Positions 1 to 12,400 of a stretch of DNA of 15,249 nucleotides are shown one piece after another. The stretch lies in contig WELB01000282.1 in NCBI GenBank assembly GCA_009602725.1, forward strand, positions 64,388-79,636, in the 5' to 3' direction. The notes under the pieces are model-generated. The model was not told the DNA's origin and made no database searches. It saw only the letters and a program-made list of their open reading frames with translations. Positions within the stretch are counted from its first letter, which is position 1. Each line of letters starts with the position of its first letter. The translations under genes and the position numbers were made by a program. The stretch is from Spirogloea muscicola. Taxonomy: Eukaryota; Streptophyta; Zygnematophyceae; Spirogloeales; Spirogloeaceae.

Positions 1-86
1 GGCGACGACGAGAGCGGCGGCGGCGGCGGCAGCGACGCCGCCGGCGGCGAGAGCGCCGCGCCCGGCGGCGACGGCGGCATCTGGGG
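1..86. repeat. GC-rich CGG/CCG triplet tract at window edge
   Basis: The first 80 or so bases are almost pure G/C built on CGG, CGA and CCG triplets. On the plus strand one frame is glycine/serine/acidic rich and runs in from the window edge. On the minus strand an ATG at 80-78 opens a proline/serine/alanine-rich frame that runs off the edge. The tract may be 5' leader of the Mpv17 gene, the last exon of an upstream gene, or the start of a divergent gene. The sequence does not decide between these. Confidence 0.5.
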
Positions 87-122
87 CAGGTGCTCCGCAG
101 CCCGACACCAACTCAGCCTGCA

Positions 123-177
123 GTCGAAGCAGAGTCAAAGCAGAGTCGCGGCAGAGTCGCAGCAGAGTCAAAGCAGA
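123..177 (+). repeat. 11-bp minisatellite, five tandem copies
   Basis: Five consecutive 11-base units of the form GTC(G/A)(A/C)(A/G)GCAGA occupy 123-133, 134-144, 145-155, 156-166 and 167-177. Copies two and five are identical. The array ends 29 bases before the Mpv17 ATG, so it probably lies in the 5' untranslated leader. The Mpv17 frame is open through the array. If translation began upstream, the array would encode a short Ser/Arg/Gln/Glu-rich extension, but no in-frame ATG is seen there. Confidence 0.85.
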
Positions 178-206
178 GCCGTCCCTCTGGAAGAGTCTGC
201 TCCGCT

Positions 207-2093
207 ATGCAGGGCCAAGTGTTGACTCCGGCCGCCCTTGTTGGGTCTCGCGGCGGCCGGCGCAGCTACATGGCGTTGCTGGAGCGGCAGCCGGTGCCCA
301 CCAAGGCGGTCACCGCGTGCTTCCTCAACGGCGTCGCCGACCTCTTCTGCCAGGTGCTCCCAAGCCCCCCCCCGCCGTTACCCATCTTGAGGGCTTTCAG
401 GAGTTACTGCACTTATTGCGTTGCCGCCTGCTGCTAAGACAGGTTGTGTGTGAGCCCATAAGTGTTGTACAACCAAGCGGTACCTGAATGAGGCAGGTGG
501 ATGTTGGTGCGTCAAGGGGGTGACCATAGCACACTTGAAATCCGACCAGTATACTTGACTCTGACGCGCAGCCACATCCAGCATTGGCAGTTTGCCTGTG
601 TCTGCTTGCTGCTATCACTTGTTCCTGATGGATTTCAATGGGTCTCTCTTTCAGTGTCGTTCCCCGAATCAAAGAAAGGCACCAGACAATGTATGGCTGT
701 GGCCCTCTCAGAGTAGATCGTAAGACCTGCGCCGCTCTGTTTGGTGACAGCTAGCGGTGGAGAAGCAGCTGGTGATTGACGTACGGCGATTGGCTGGCTT
801 CTGTGGGATCGGTCTTTTCCTCGTCGGGCCTGCCCTCCACTACTGGTGAGCGCTGAGACTGTCACGTGCTTCCCCGCTGTGCGTACATGTGTTTGTCTAT
901 TTCGCCACACGATCGTATCGTCTGTTTGTCGTGCATCATTAGTGTGTGGAGAATTGTATTTGTGCACTCCCTCACACGGGCAGACCCCAAACCTGTTGGG
1001 AGAAAGTCGTTTGCATATGTTGCTCCACAAATGCAAATGTACAGCAGTCACCATCCGCCCCCCCAAGTCTCGAAGACTGCATAAGCATGCTGACGAATCG
1101 ATTGAAATGGCACAAAGGTATGGCACCTTGGGGAGGGTGATCAACCTGCCGGGAACAAAAGGTGTGGTGGCTCGCCTCATCCTGGACCAGGTTCTAGTCC
1201 CTCCCTGACCATTGAACAATGTCCCCTTTCACCTCACACGTTCATGCACTCGCTCTCATCTTGCCAAATTGCTCCACACTTGCAATACAAGCATGTGGTG
1301 GGCATGTCACCAAGGTTGCTTCGCACTATCAGATTTGTGTCTGTTGCTTCGCTTTGTCAATGTGAGCACTCGTATGCCAAATTTCAGGTCATCTTCTCCC
1401 CACTATCGATTGGAGCGTTCTTTGCCATTCTTTTGACTCTCGAGGGGAGGACAGACGATATCATTTTCAAGTTGAAGAGGGTCAGTTGAAAGCTGACACT
1501 CCACAACATCAGGCCCTCCTGACTGACAATAAGCAATCTGTTCTTCCAATATCGTGTTGCACCGGGGTGCAGGAAGCGAAGAATTCATGTAATAAGATGA
1601 GATTTGTGAAGTCAAGTAGGCCTAATTTAGGCAAAACGTCTTGTATGTCATGCCTAATGTAGCTCTATGAACCTGCATCTAGTGCAATCTGCGAGAGAAC
1701 TGCTTGTTGCACTAGCTATTTCTGCCACGAGGTTTGACATCAAGGGGTTAGCTTGGTGCAGGATTGGCTTACAGCAGTTCTGGCCAGCTGGAAGTTGTGG
1801 GTGCCCTTCCAAGCCTTGAATTTTGCACTTATACCTCCCCAATTGCAAGTGAGTTGCCAACTCCACAGCCTGAGCACTCTCGACTAACAAAGGCTTTATC
1901 CACCCGCTTTATCAATTGACACGACCTCTTGGTATCACAGTATCATATTCGCAGAATGTACCACTTGGCTTCGCTTTTGCCAATTTGTGAGCACTGGAAT
2001 GCTGACAAATTTCTGGGCTGGCCACAGGTTGCCGCTGCAAATATCATTGGCCTTGTTTGGACAATATACATCTCCTTTGCTGCCCACACTTAG
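207..2093 (+). CDS. Mpv17/PMP22 family membrane protein (six exons)
   Basis: Exons are 207-353, 751-845, 1118-1190, 1388-1480, 1762-1848 and 2028-2093. All junctions are GT-AG, all phases fit, and they give a 186-residue protein, the usual family length. Family hallmarks appear in order: LLERQPVPTKAVTACFLNG (about residues 24-42), LFLVGPALHYWYGTLGRV (about 71-88), PGTKGVVARLILDQ (about 92-105), FSPLSIGAFF followed by LLTLEGRTDD, SWKLWVPFQALNF (about 145-157), and WTIYISFAAH at the C-terminus. Four hydrophobic segments are expected, placing it in an inner mitochondrial or peroxisomal membrane. Members are linked to small-solute permeability and mitochondrial DNA maintenance; the substrate cannot be read here. 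The ATG at 207 is preferred because it is the only ATG shortly before the conserved LLER segment and gives a basic N-terminus (GSRGGRR). Exon 2 supplies TG of the HYW tryptophan and exon 3 its last G. Family identity is secure; the subfamily and organelle are not. Confidence 0.94.
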
Positions 2094-4204
2094 CTTTTAT
2101 GAGGGCCCTAGACAATTGCAGGTACAGGGGGACTTGTATCACACCAATTTGTCTACTGGATCAGGAGGATACATTAATCTGAATCTATTATGTCTAAGAC
2201 ACGATCTTTCGACTGAAGGATGCTGTAGCACGATAGACCATGGTATCCTGCCTGCTCAGGCGCCCTTCGCTTCTTGCCGTTTCCGCATTCAGGTAGACTC
2301 CTGTGGTTCTGTTGAAAGGAAGAGGCTCCTTGGGCCTGGTGCCCTTGATTGCAGACTCTTTCCTTTCTGTTAATAACAGCTCTGCTGAGAGCATTACTAA
2401 TTAGCACACGATACAATTTGCTTTTCTCACACATTTCTCGGCTTCAGTGAGCAATGCCAGAGCTTCGTGACAGAGACTGAGCAAATGCACAGTGATACTT
2501 CTATTCAAAGGTTGTGTACTTTGGGCCATTTGTCATCCGATTGTAGCAATCTGAAGTACAGCCTATTGAGCAGGCCATTCGCAATGGTAGCTCCTCGGCG
2601 CAGTGTCTCATTTATTTGCTCGTTTATAGTCTGCACATCTATGGACCTGTTCGTGATTATTTTAGCAGGCATGCTATTTTGCAGTGGCCTTCCTCTTTTA
2701 TTGTTGTGTAATCACTTACTTCTGTTTGCAAGTATCTACAAGCCTGCTGATGCAGCTCTAGCAGTGAAAGAGGGCCAAGATCAGTGTAACTTCGTTGCGC
2801 AATTTCCGTTGGAATTAAAGGTTAGGATTTAGGGAGCTTGTGAGTTTACAATGCAAATACTGCAACATCAGATAATTAAGTGAGAAATGTGAGCCCCGAG
2901 TTTCTCGTGTGTCTATTGTTCCGTAGAGTGGGTACAGAGGTCGACTGGATGACAAGTTTGTGAACTTCTGTAGAGTGGGTACAGAGGTCGACTGGATGAC
3001 ATGTTTGTGAACATCTTGTAATCCATAGATTTGAAGTCAAAATTAGTCGTGAAAGACTTCCCTGTGGGGCGACTAAGCAGTAAAGGCGTTACCAGCATAG
3101 TGATAGGGCGTTGGGCCACTGCAATGCTTTCCAAAATCTATCATGTCGCGATTCTTCCTGGCCATCATATGCCCTTCATGTGTCAGATCAGCAAACTCAT
3201 CTTGTCCCACGTGGTCACAAGTGTTACACCTTTAAAGATCCTTGCTAAATGTCAAAGTACTGCCTGGAGCGCAAGGTGCTGCAATTGGGAATGCTGGATA
3301 GGCCTTAGCGTAAGAGCATACGAGGTGCACAACAACCTCTCATTCTGACGGTGGTGTGCAACAATTATGCATGAGTTACTGTGAAAAGGCAGACCAAAGT
3401 TCGAAGAGCTATTACATTTCCTCGTCGGACTTTCTGCCTTGGGTTGTCCTAACACCCTCGTCCTTGACTAGACAAACGTGTGCAAAGAGGAGCTTTGCAT
3501 GTCATAGCTGATACTCTGAGGTAGGCGGCATCATATGGTTCGCAGAAATTTGTAGACAATGTCAGGAAATGCAAGAGGCCTCTGAGTGTCGTTAAGAAGG
3601 CCGAAACTCTTGCTTGTGGTACTTGTACGTCATGTACAGGCGCTTGTATGTGAGTAAACCTCTGTATACTGCCAGCCCAGATTACGTCCACCACTTGCTC
3701 ATACACTGTCAATCTGAAACTAGCAGTAGATCATGATTGCAGGCGATTGTAGACAAGGACACAAGATGCATGTTTGCTAGGTCAGATGGTATATCTCAAA
3801 CAAGACTACAAGCACATCAAGACGAGCAAAGATACTAGCAAACAGTTGATGAGCAAGAGTCTTCGTATCATCAGGCCCTTTTGTGCAACTCTACCTTCTG
3901 TAGTCAGCGTGCAAAAGAAGGCCGAAAATTCTGATGGAATCTCAATGCTAAAAACAGGAGAAGCTCTTTGTGCTGCTGGACCAGCGCTGGCTTCCTCCAT
4001 GCACTAATACTAGTAGCTGCAAGAGTCATGCAAAGAAAAATAGTTGCATCAGCTTATGAGCCGTGCAGAGCTCCATTGACCTTGTGAACATCAGCAATCT
4101 GCGGATCTGCCTCCACCACAGTTTCTGATGCCAAAGAACATAATGTGCCCTTGACAAATGTAATTGTGGATGAAATTATCTGCTTGATTGTATGCTTACA
4201 TTGT
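2094..4204. other. Intergenic stretch without a convincing gene
   Basis: These 2.1 kb separate the stop codons of two convergent genes and should hold both 3' untranslated regions. The open frames (the longest is 121 codons at 2467-2832, plus) look like chance. They lack recognisable domains, have no compatible splice partners and do not show the higher GC of the real exons. The only structure I see is the short direct duplication at 2923-3012. Confidence 0.6.
2923..3012 (+). repeat. Direct duplication, 43-bp copies, 47-bp period
   Basis: A 43-base segment beginning GTAGAGTGGGTACAGAGG occurs at 2923-2965 and again at 2970-3012. There is a single mismatch (CAAG versus CATG) and a 4-base spacer. 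The near identity suggests a recent local duplication. There is no coding context. Confidence 0.9.
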
Positions 4205-5144
4205 TCATGTGCCTGTACTTGAGTTGCTGTGCTGTGCCTGCTGTGGCCGCTGCGTTTGTTGCTTTTGAGGCTGCTGCACTTGTGACTGGGCCGGCTCCAG
4301 CTGTGGCAGCTGCTGCTGTTGCTGCGGCTGCTGAGGCTGCTGTTGCACCTGTATACCTTGTGGCTGCAATCTCTGCTGCTGCGGCTGCTGCAGCATCGAC
4401 TGTGGCTGCTGCTGAGGTTGCTGAAGCTGCTGCAACTGGTGGAGCACTAGGGGCTGCTGTAGCTGCTGTGGCGGCTGCTGCAGTGGCTGCAATTGATGCA
4501 CCTGCTGCTGCTCTTGCTGCTTCTGCTGCTGCTGCTGCTGCTGCTCTGGTTGCTGCTGCTGCTGCTGCAAATGCTGTGCCTGCTGTGGCTGCTGCTGCTG
4601 CAGTTGTTGTGGCTGCTGCGGCTGCTGTGGCAGGGGCACTGACGACATCGTCAGCTGCGGCGACTGCAGCAGCTGCTGCTGCTGCTGCTGCCGTGACTGC
4701 TGCGTGTGCACTGAGTGGTGCTGCTGGTGGCTATGCTGCTGCTGCAGCTGCTGCTGCTGCAGGAGCTGCTGGTGCTGATGATGCAGTAGCTGTTGCTGCT
4801 GCTGATGTTGCTGTTGCATCTGCAGCTGTGGCTGCTGCTGCTGCAGCTGCTGCTGTTGCTGTGCTTGCTGCTGTTGTACTGGCTGCTTCGGAGCTGGTGC
4901 GATGTGCGTCGCTTGCAGCAGAGCCTGCTGTTGTAATTGCTGTGGCACGAGCTGTGTGGGCCCTCCCCTGCGGCCTTTCCCAGCACCTCCAGATGGCGAA
5001 GACTTTCCAGTCAAGGAGCCGCCAGGCGACATGGGCAGCTTGGGGCTTGCTGGGCCTGCTACACTGCCACTGATGGACCTCTCACCAAGAGCAGCACCAC
5101 TTAACTGCTGCTGCTGCTTCTCCTGGAAATGCAGTTGCTGCTGC

Positions 5145-5204
<60 letters not shown>

Positions 5205-5277
5205 GGCTGCTGCTGCTGCGGCTGCTGCGACTGCTGCTGCTGCTGCTCTTGCTGCTGCTCCTGCTGCTTCTGCTGTA

Positions 5278-5309
<32 letters not shown>

Positions 5310-5906
5310 GGCGGCTGCGGCTGCTGCTGCGGCTGCGGCGGCTGCTGCTGCTGCTGCTGAAGCTGTTGCTGCTGCTGCTGAAGCTGTTGCTGTTGCTGCT
5401 GCTGTTGTTGCTGCTGCTGCTGCGCCTGCATATAACCTCCTCCAAGATTGTTGTACATGCCAGGCTGCATGGACTTGGGAGCTGAGGCAGCACTGGTCAG
5501 CACACCCCTTCCCAAGCTTTTGCCCAGCATTGCAGCTGGGATGCCAGGTGACGCTCTGCCAGAAAGCCCAGGGCTTGCTATGCCTCCTCCAGAGACACCC
5601 GCAACCGCTGCATGACTGGGTGCAGCCGCTTGAGAACTTGGCAGCACAGGCACATCACCTCCTGTCCTCCCACTCATAGCAGCCTGGCGAGCCTGCCCAC
5701 CAATCAGAGCCCCCCTTCCTTGCGCAGCTACTCGCTGCTTGGCTGCAGCCACAGTTGCCGAAGTCATGGGTGTGGGGCCACTGCCAAGAGAAGCAGGCCC
5801 ACGAGGTGAGGGGGGGAGCTGCTGATGTTGGTGCTGCGGCGGCTGCTGCAGATTGAGCTGCAGCTCCTGCTGCTGCTGCTGTTGAGGCTGCTGCTGCTGG
5901 ACATGA

Positions 5907-5942
<36 letters not shown>

Positions 5943-6359
5943 AGAATCTGAGCAAGGGATGACAATGGAAGGCCCTGTCCATTCATGGCGCCGGCCATGG
6001 ATGCCATGTGGTGCAATGACAGAGGGTTGACAGCCGCCAGGCTCATGCGCTGCTGCAGGTTCTGCAGCTGCAACTGACTGAGCTGCGATCGCTGACGGTG
6101 GTGCTGCTGCTGAATCAGAAGCTGTTGCTGCCTAAGTTGCTGCTGCTGCTGCTGGTGAGTGGTAGCACCTCCACCTCCACCTGCACCTATCATTACTCCT
6201 GCTCCCGCACCACCTTGCTGTGGCATCAAGCCGACTCCCATGGGAATGCCTGCGCCCTGCTGCACCTGTGCGAGGTGGTGCAACTGCAGCTGCGTAGCAC
6301 CAGGATGCACTGCAGTAAGCCTTGCAAACTGCTCACTGGTGAGCTGAGGCCTCTGCTGT

Positions 6360-6407
<48 letters not shown>

Positions 6408-9400
6408 TGCGGAGGCTGCTGCTGCTGCTGCTGCTGCAGCTGCTGCTGAGGCTGCTGCTGATGTTGCGGCTGCTGCTGATGTTGCGGCTGCTGCTGCTGC
6501 TGATGCTGCGCCTGCGGCTGCTGCGGCTGCTGCGGCTGCTGCTGCTGCTGCTGCTGCAGTGGCTGCTGTTGCGGCGCTTGCTGCGGCTGCTGCTGCAGCA
6601 ACGACTGCGGCTGCTGCAGGTGTTGCTGCTGCGCCTGCTGCTGCTGCTGCTGCGGTTGAAGCAGCGGCTTCTGCTGCTGCTGCTGCTGCTGGTGCTGCTG
6701 CTGCGGCGGCTGCGGCTGCGACTGCTGCTGCTGCGGCTGCTGCTGCTGTTGATGCTGCTGCTGCTGTTGCTGCTGATGCTGCTGATGCTGCAGCAGCAGC
6801 TGCTGCTGCTGCTGCTGCTGGTGGTGGTGCTGCTGCTGCTGCTGCTGGTGCTGGTGCTGCTGCTGCTGCTGCTGCTGCTGATGGTGCTGGTACTGCTGGA
6901 GCTGGAGCTGCTGGTGCTGGTGCTGCATCTGTTGTTGCTGCTGCATTGCCAGCTGGGTTGCAGCCTCAAGCTGTGTGACAGCCTTGACTGCACCCACTGG
7001 ACCTGCAGGGTATGAGCATGGAGCTGTGATGAGGTGACTGCATCAATTGTTGCCCATGCAGAATGTCAGCGACAGAGCTGATCCATTTACCAAGTGCATC
7101 GTAGTGTAGCACCAGACAGCAATCATGCATGAAGCTTACTTGAAGCATCCTGCAAAGTTGCAGGTAAGACAGGAGTAAGAGGAAGCCTCTCACCCAAATG
7201 CCCGGTACCTAGAAGCCTCGCCGGTGTAGCACCAGGTGCGAGCATACGACCAGGCTGCCCCTGTCCTTTGATAGCCAAGGAGGTCACTCGGTTGGCTGCT
7301 TGGATGCCCTGAGGTCCCAACATCGAAACACTTGGCAGGCCTTGAGCGGCTCGCAGACCTGCTCCTGGCGCTTGGAGCTGCTGGAGGGGCTGCTGAGATG
7401 GCTGGTGTGGCATTGGCGATGGTATGACTCTCTCTTTTGGGGGAGGTGTTGCATGTATCTTGTCACTGAAGTGCTCATAGCCTTCCTTTGCTAGCTGCAA
7501 ATAAAGAAGGAGCCAATGCAGCCAAACGCAATCTCATCAAAACCATGCATGTAAGACTCATGGTCAATGTGCTCACTGTTGATACGACAAAGGAGCAACT
7601 ACTCTAAGCAACACTGTGGCCTCCTGTCTGCTTGGATCTGGGCTTGACCTCTTTCATATTCATACTTACAGCAGGATATCATGTTACAAGGTGCCGCCAG
7701 GCTACAGGTGCTGGAGGAGCTTACCAGCGATGCAAATTGCAAGGCAAAGCGATCAGCCGCTTCCTAGCAAGGTGTGCCATGGAAAGTGAGAACTTGGTCA
7801 GTGACATCTGTTAAAGGAATGCACAGGCAGCTGCTAATACTGCTATAGATCCTGTATATCACATAGCAGATGTAAGCTTTGTCAGGAAACAGAAATTGAA
7901 AACATACTACTATTCAAGAATATGCATCAATGGCGATCAACAACACAGTATCATGGCAAGTCATTACTCCCCTTGTGTGGCAGTAAGCATGTCCTAACTA
8001 AAGACAGCGTCCTAAGTTGGACTAGGGGTAAACAATGTCTCACAGGATTAGGTATTGTAGGCACGGCATAGTGTCGTAGAGATCCCTGATCATCGTCCTT
8101 CTCTTCTCCAGGATAAATGGCACCCTCCACTGTGCTGTCCTTACCCCTTCCACAAAGAACCATCTTCAGAGACGCCACGATCTGCATGCCTCCACCTGCC
8201 GAAAAACCCAAATTATTGCAAGTAGCTCAGCTGCAGAGCAGAAGTATGTTGAGGCAGAGTCTTCTGAGTCTCTCAAAGAAGTGGCAGCGTCGGGATACAA
8301 ATACATCAAGCAGCAGGTCTTAAGATAGCGCAAGAGCCCTGGTAGCTTTTTGTTGTAGCTGACCAGGCTGACTCTCCAGCTTTCGGAACTCCATGATTCT
8401 TGTCTTCCTTGCATTGATGCTTCCACCAACAAGTGAAGTAGCCATTGAAGTGGAGCCAGCAGTTTCCTCTTGCATGTCATTTGCAGCATTGGCAAGTGCA
8501 ACCCGGACAATCTGCCATGAAGGCATACGAGGGTTGGCTAAAGGGGCGGGCTCCTTCGGCTGCTTCCGCTTGTGAAGGTTGTATCTGCGCAGAAGATGAC
8601 AATTCAGTCAGAAGGAGCATCTGATGCATGCACGCAGCCTTGACAAGATAAGAGTATTCGTGGACACCAAGCATGTGCATGTGTAGCGGCAGGCAGGAGT
8701 CAAGTCCGTGGCTGATCACAGGAGGTGATGGCAGTAGCTACTTACTTCTCTGCCAGTTGGACAAGTACTGAGAGCGACATTTCAATGTGTTCCTGCTGCG
8801 TGTCATCGAGCTTTGAAGATATTGGCGTCGAGCCAGGCATAGCTTGCTCGGCCTTCACACCAGGGCCAGCCAGTCCACTCTTGGACATCGATCCTGACAG
8901 GCTCGCCTCAGGGCTGCCAAGTGCTATGATGGGGGTTTTGCTGCTCATGCCCCTCCTCAAACCGTTGGGTTGGGTATCCTGTAACGCTCCACTATTGGAC
9001 CGTCCCACACCCTGCAGTAAGTGTGAGGAAGAGCCAGCATGTGCCAGTGTGGCTGAGGATGGCTGGCCAGCTTTCACGGAAGTGGCGGCCTTGGCATTCT
9101 GCACCTGCTCCTGCCACTGGCGAGCTGCGAGCTGCGTCTCCTGCTTCTGATGTGCCTTCTCCCGCTGAGCAGCCTTCCTGCGGTTCGCGGCATCCTCTTT
9201 CTTTCTGTCCTTCCCACTCCGATGATCGTTATCCGACTTGGGCTGCAACTGCCGCTGCTCCTCCTGCTGCTGCAGAAGCAACTTCTCCGCAGCCTCACTC
9301 CGTTCCCTTTCTGCAGCCTCCCTCCTGTCCTGCTCCTCTCGCTCAAGCCTTGCAGCATCCTCAGCCTCTTTCCGCATGGCTTCTTCCCGCCTCTGCCGCA

Positions 9401-12400
9401 GCTCCTGCTGCTGCTTCAAGTCCATCTGCTGCTTCAGATCAAGTTGGCCCTTTGTTTCAGACTTGGCAAGCACCCTCATCTCCCCAATATCTGTTGGTAA
9501 CTGTGTGGCCCGATTTGCCTCTCTTTGAGCGATGGCATCCTGTGCCTTCTTCTGTTTCTCCTCCTTAGCCTGCAAAGGCCCTCGAGAAAGCCACTAGCAC
9601 AGTCGTTACATGCGTGATAGACTTTGAGAAACTGTGTCGTGCCAGATAACAAACATCAACACTTGACTATTGCTACTGACTTGATTACAGTAGAAGCTCA
9701 ATCAGAAATTAACCTGCTGGAGTTGCTGAAGCTTCTCCTTTCTATGCAGCTCCTTCAGTTGCTTGGCTTGTTCTTTCTCCAGCAGCTTCTTCTCCTTATC
9801 CAATCTTGCTTGCTCCTGATCCAGCAGCCGCAATCTTACATCCTATTAGTATATCCTAATAATCTAGTGTCAGGCACCTCATAATCCCATCACTGCCACC
9901 ACTCTCAGATGTGGTGCTGTTGGACACCTATTATAGTGAATCAGCAATCACAGGTGACACAAAGCATAGGCCATAGAATGGCATTCACCTGCTTCTGGCG
10001 CTTGGCCTCTGCCTTTGCAACAGCCTGCAATTCCATCCGCTCCCGCTTTCCTAAATTGCTTCCACCCCCCATGCCAAGTCGGGCGCCCTCGGAGTTGCCA
10101 GCTGCCGTTGCTACGGCAGCTAGCGGCGGAGAAGCAGGAGCTGCAGTCACAGCTACGGCTTGCCCATGAGCCGCTGCGCTTGAGGGACTGGCTGCCTCAA
10201 CCAAGCCTTCTGCAGGGTCTTTGTATGACTTTGCGCGGCCTTTCAAAGCTGCTGAAGTGGCGAGAGTAGCTGCCCCGTGTGGAGGTTCCATGCTGTCGAC
10301 AAGGCTTTCATTGTGGGCCTTCTGTTGGCGTGGCACCAAAGAGGAAAGGTAGATGACTGGTTCCTTGGTAGGGTCAGGAAGCGCGTGCCTCCGACGTGCG
10401 GTGTAATAGCTCCTGTACCTTCTTCCCTTCCTCACGGTATGTAACACTTTGGTCTGCATACAAGGAAGGAAGAGGGAAGTGTCAGAATATACCTATGCTT
10501 TGTGCAGTGTGCACTTTCAAATTGACAGACTTATAGATCGAGCCATGCACGTGCTCTTATGATTTCTGACAAGGAAGACAAGGCCACCAGAATCTGTAGG
10601 GATCTCTCAACCAATGCGCTAACCTTGTTGTTAAATGCTCTTGCTTGCTCAGCTACCTTGGGCGAGGGGTCAAGACACAGAGGGGGCATAACTCGCTTTA
10701 GAATGCGCGCCTCAAGCTCCTGCATGACCAACCAACAGGATCAGTATTGAAATGCTTGCATATGATCAGCAACTCCGTCTTTTTCTCTTTGCGCATGCTG
10801 GCATGCAGTACATCTAGAGGGGGCTGCCCTTACCAGAGTATCCTCATAGCTGCTGTGCTCTGCTGCCAAAGAGCCAACGTCCTTGATTATTGACTCAGTG
10901 GTAGGTCTCAGCAAGACCTTATGGACCTTTGGAGGGCCCTCCTCGATGGCCAAGAGCTGGCGTGCATCTACACCCTCCAATGGAAAGCAATGCCTGAAGT
11001 CCCGTACCTGCGCCCAGCATTACCCATCCCAGCAGACTAAGGTCAAGTACACGAAACCAATATGAGCTCTTTGCAAATTGACAAGATACGAGCACTATAA
11101 ATCTTAGGCATGCAATATCGCAACGGCCAACCCCTAAGAGATGCCTTTTGTTATTACCAGCAAGCAATCAGTGAGGTAGACCGCTCTTTCATTGTGTTGA
11201 TCTCTCACGCATCAGGTTAATTTTTGCTTGCAGATATTAAATCAGATGTGGAGGAGTGCTACCTCACACACAACACACCCATCAACATAGTGGCAAGGGA
11301 TGTCGTCCAGCATGCCAGCTGGTAGCCACCCATTATCAATGGCCTACATTGTGCCAATACACATCACATCTGGTCTTTGAGAGATCACAGTCAGTGACAT
11401 GGAGAAAAATGCTGCTGCTGATCAAGAAACGGCCAGTCAGTGAAAGTGACTTGACTTTTGGTCAGTGTCTTCGAGCATGAAAACGAGCTCTACAACAGCA
11501 GGCAAGCTGTAGGAGCTCACCTGGAGAAAACCCTCACTTGTCCGGTCATGGGGATACAGAGTCCTTGCTGGCAAGCGGTGAGCCAACACTGGACTTTTGC
11601 CTCGCTGAGGAGAGGAATATTGTACATGATTGCCAAAATCAACACAGAAAGCTTGCTCAGACTACAGGAAGCTGAGGGCTTGTCGAAATGCTGCTTGTTA
11701 TTGCATTGCAATACGACCCCTATATCTGCATCCCTGCTCACATTCTGTGAAGTGCATTTTGTCAATGGTAAATAGCATGTCAAGATAATTTGGTGTTGCC
11801 AGCAAACCTCTGTTGGTCGGTCAAGATTGAAGCCGTCTGGAAAGACATTGATGGCAAATGACGTCGGGATGTCTAAATGGCAGTCTATTGCAAAGTTGCC
11901 TGTTGCCATACACCAACTCGTCAAATGCCCCGACATGTGTATCATCACAGCTTCAATACAGTTGGAACTGTAGCACCAGCTTCCGCTTGCACATGTGCCC
12001 ACTCGATACGATTTTACGAGGCACACCCGTCTTTTGTGGGATGTGAAGCTGTAGGTTGGCTGCAGTATGACATGAAATGACCTATCAAAGCATCGCAAAA
12101 AAATTAGCGGACCAGCTCACCGCTCGTGACGCGGAGATCGCTGCACGTAGAAGCCCGAAGGGAGAAGCTGGCCAAGGATCCCTGACTTTGCTGGCCCTGA
12201 GTGATCCGTGCCGTATGTGAGAACGAGAGGTCAGCTTGCATTGGCAAAGCCACTTGTGCACAAACGATGTGTTAGTCGACTGGACAAAGCCAACAAGGCA
12301 CCAGAGGGAGATGCAATTGCCCGATAGTCGTTGCAGACGCCCATCCTGGACGGCTTGGCTCCAGCAGACTGCTTCGTCCATATATCCATGTGCTAGCTTG

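Noticed and set aside
2467-2832. 121-codon plus-strand frame with a hydrophobic segment
   Set aside because: It has no family resemblance, AT-rich intergenic composition, and a hydrophobic run of the kind expected from T-rich DNA.
4192-5073. Long plus-strand polyalanine frame (293 codons)
   Set aside because: It is the antisense reading of the CAG repeat (GCT/GCA on the other strand) and has no domain or splice context.
6098-7015. Long plus-strand polyleucine frame (305 codons), and the polyCys, polyAla and polySer frames in other phases across 4650-7000
   Set aside because: All are triplet-repeat shadows of the polyQ exon. The minus Gln frame is the one continuous with conserved upstream exons in matching phase.
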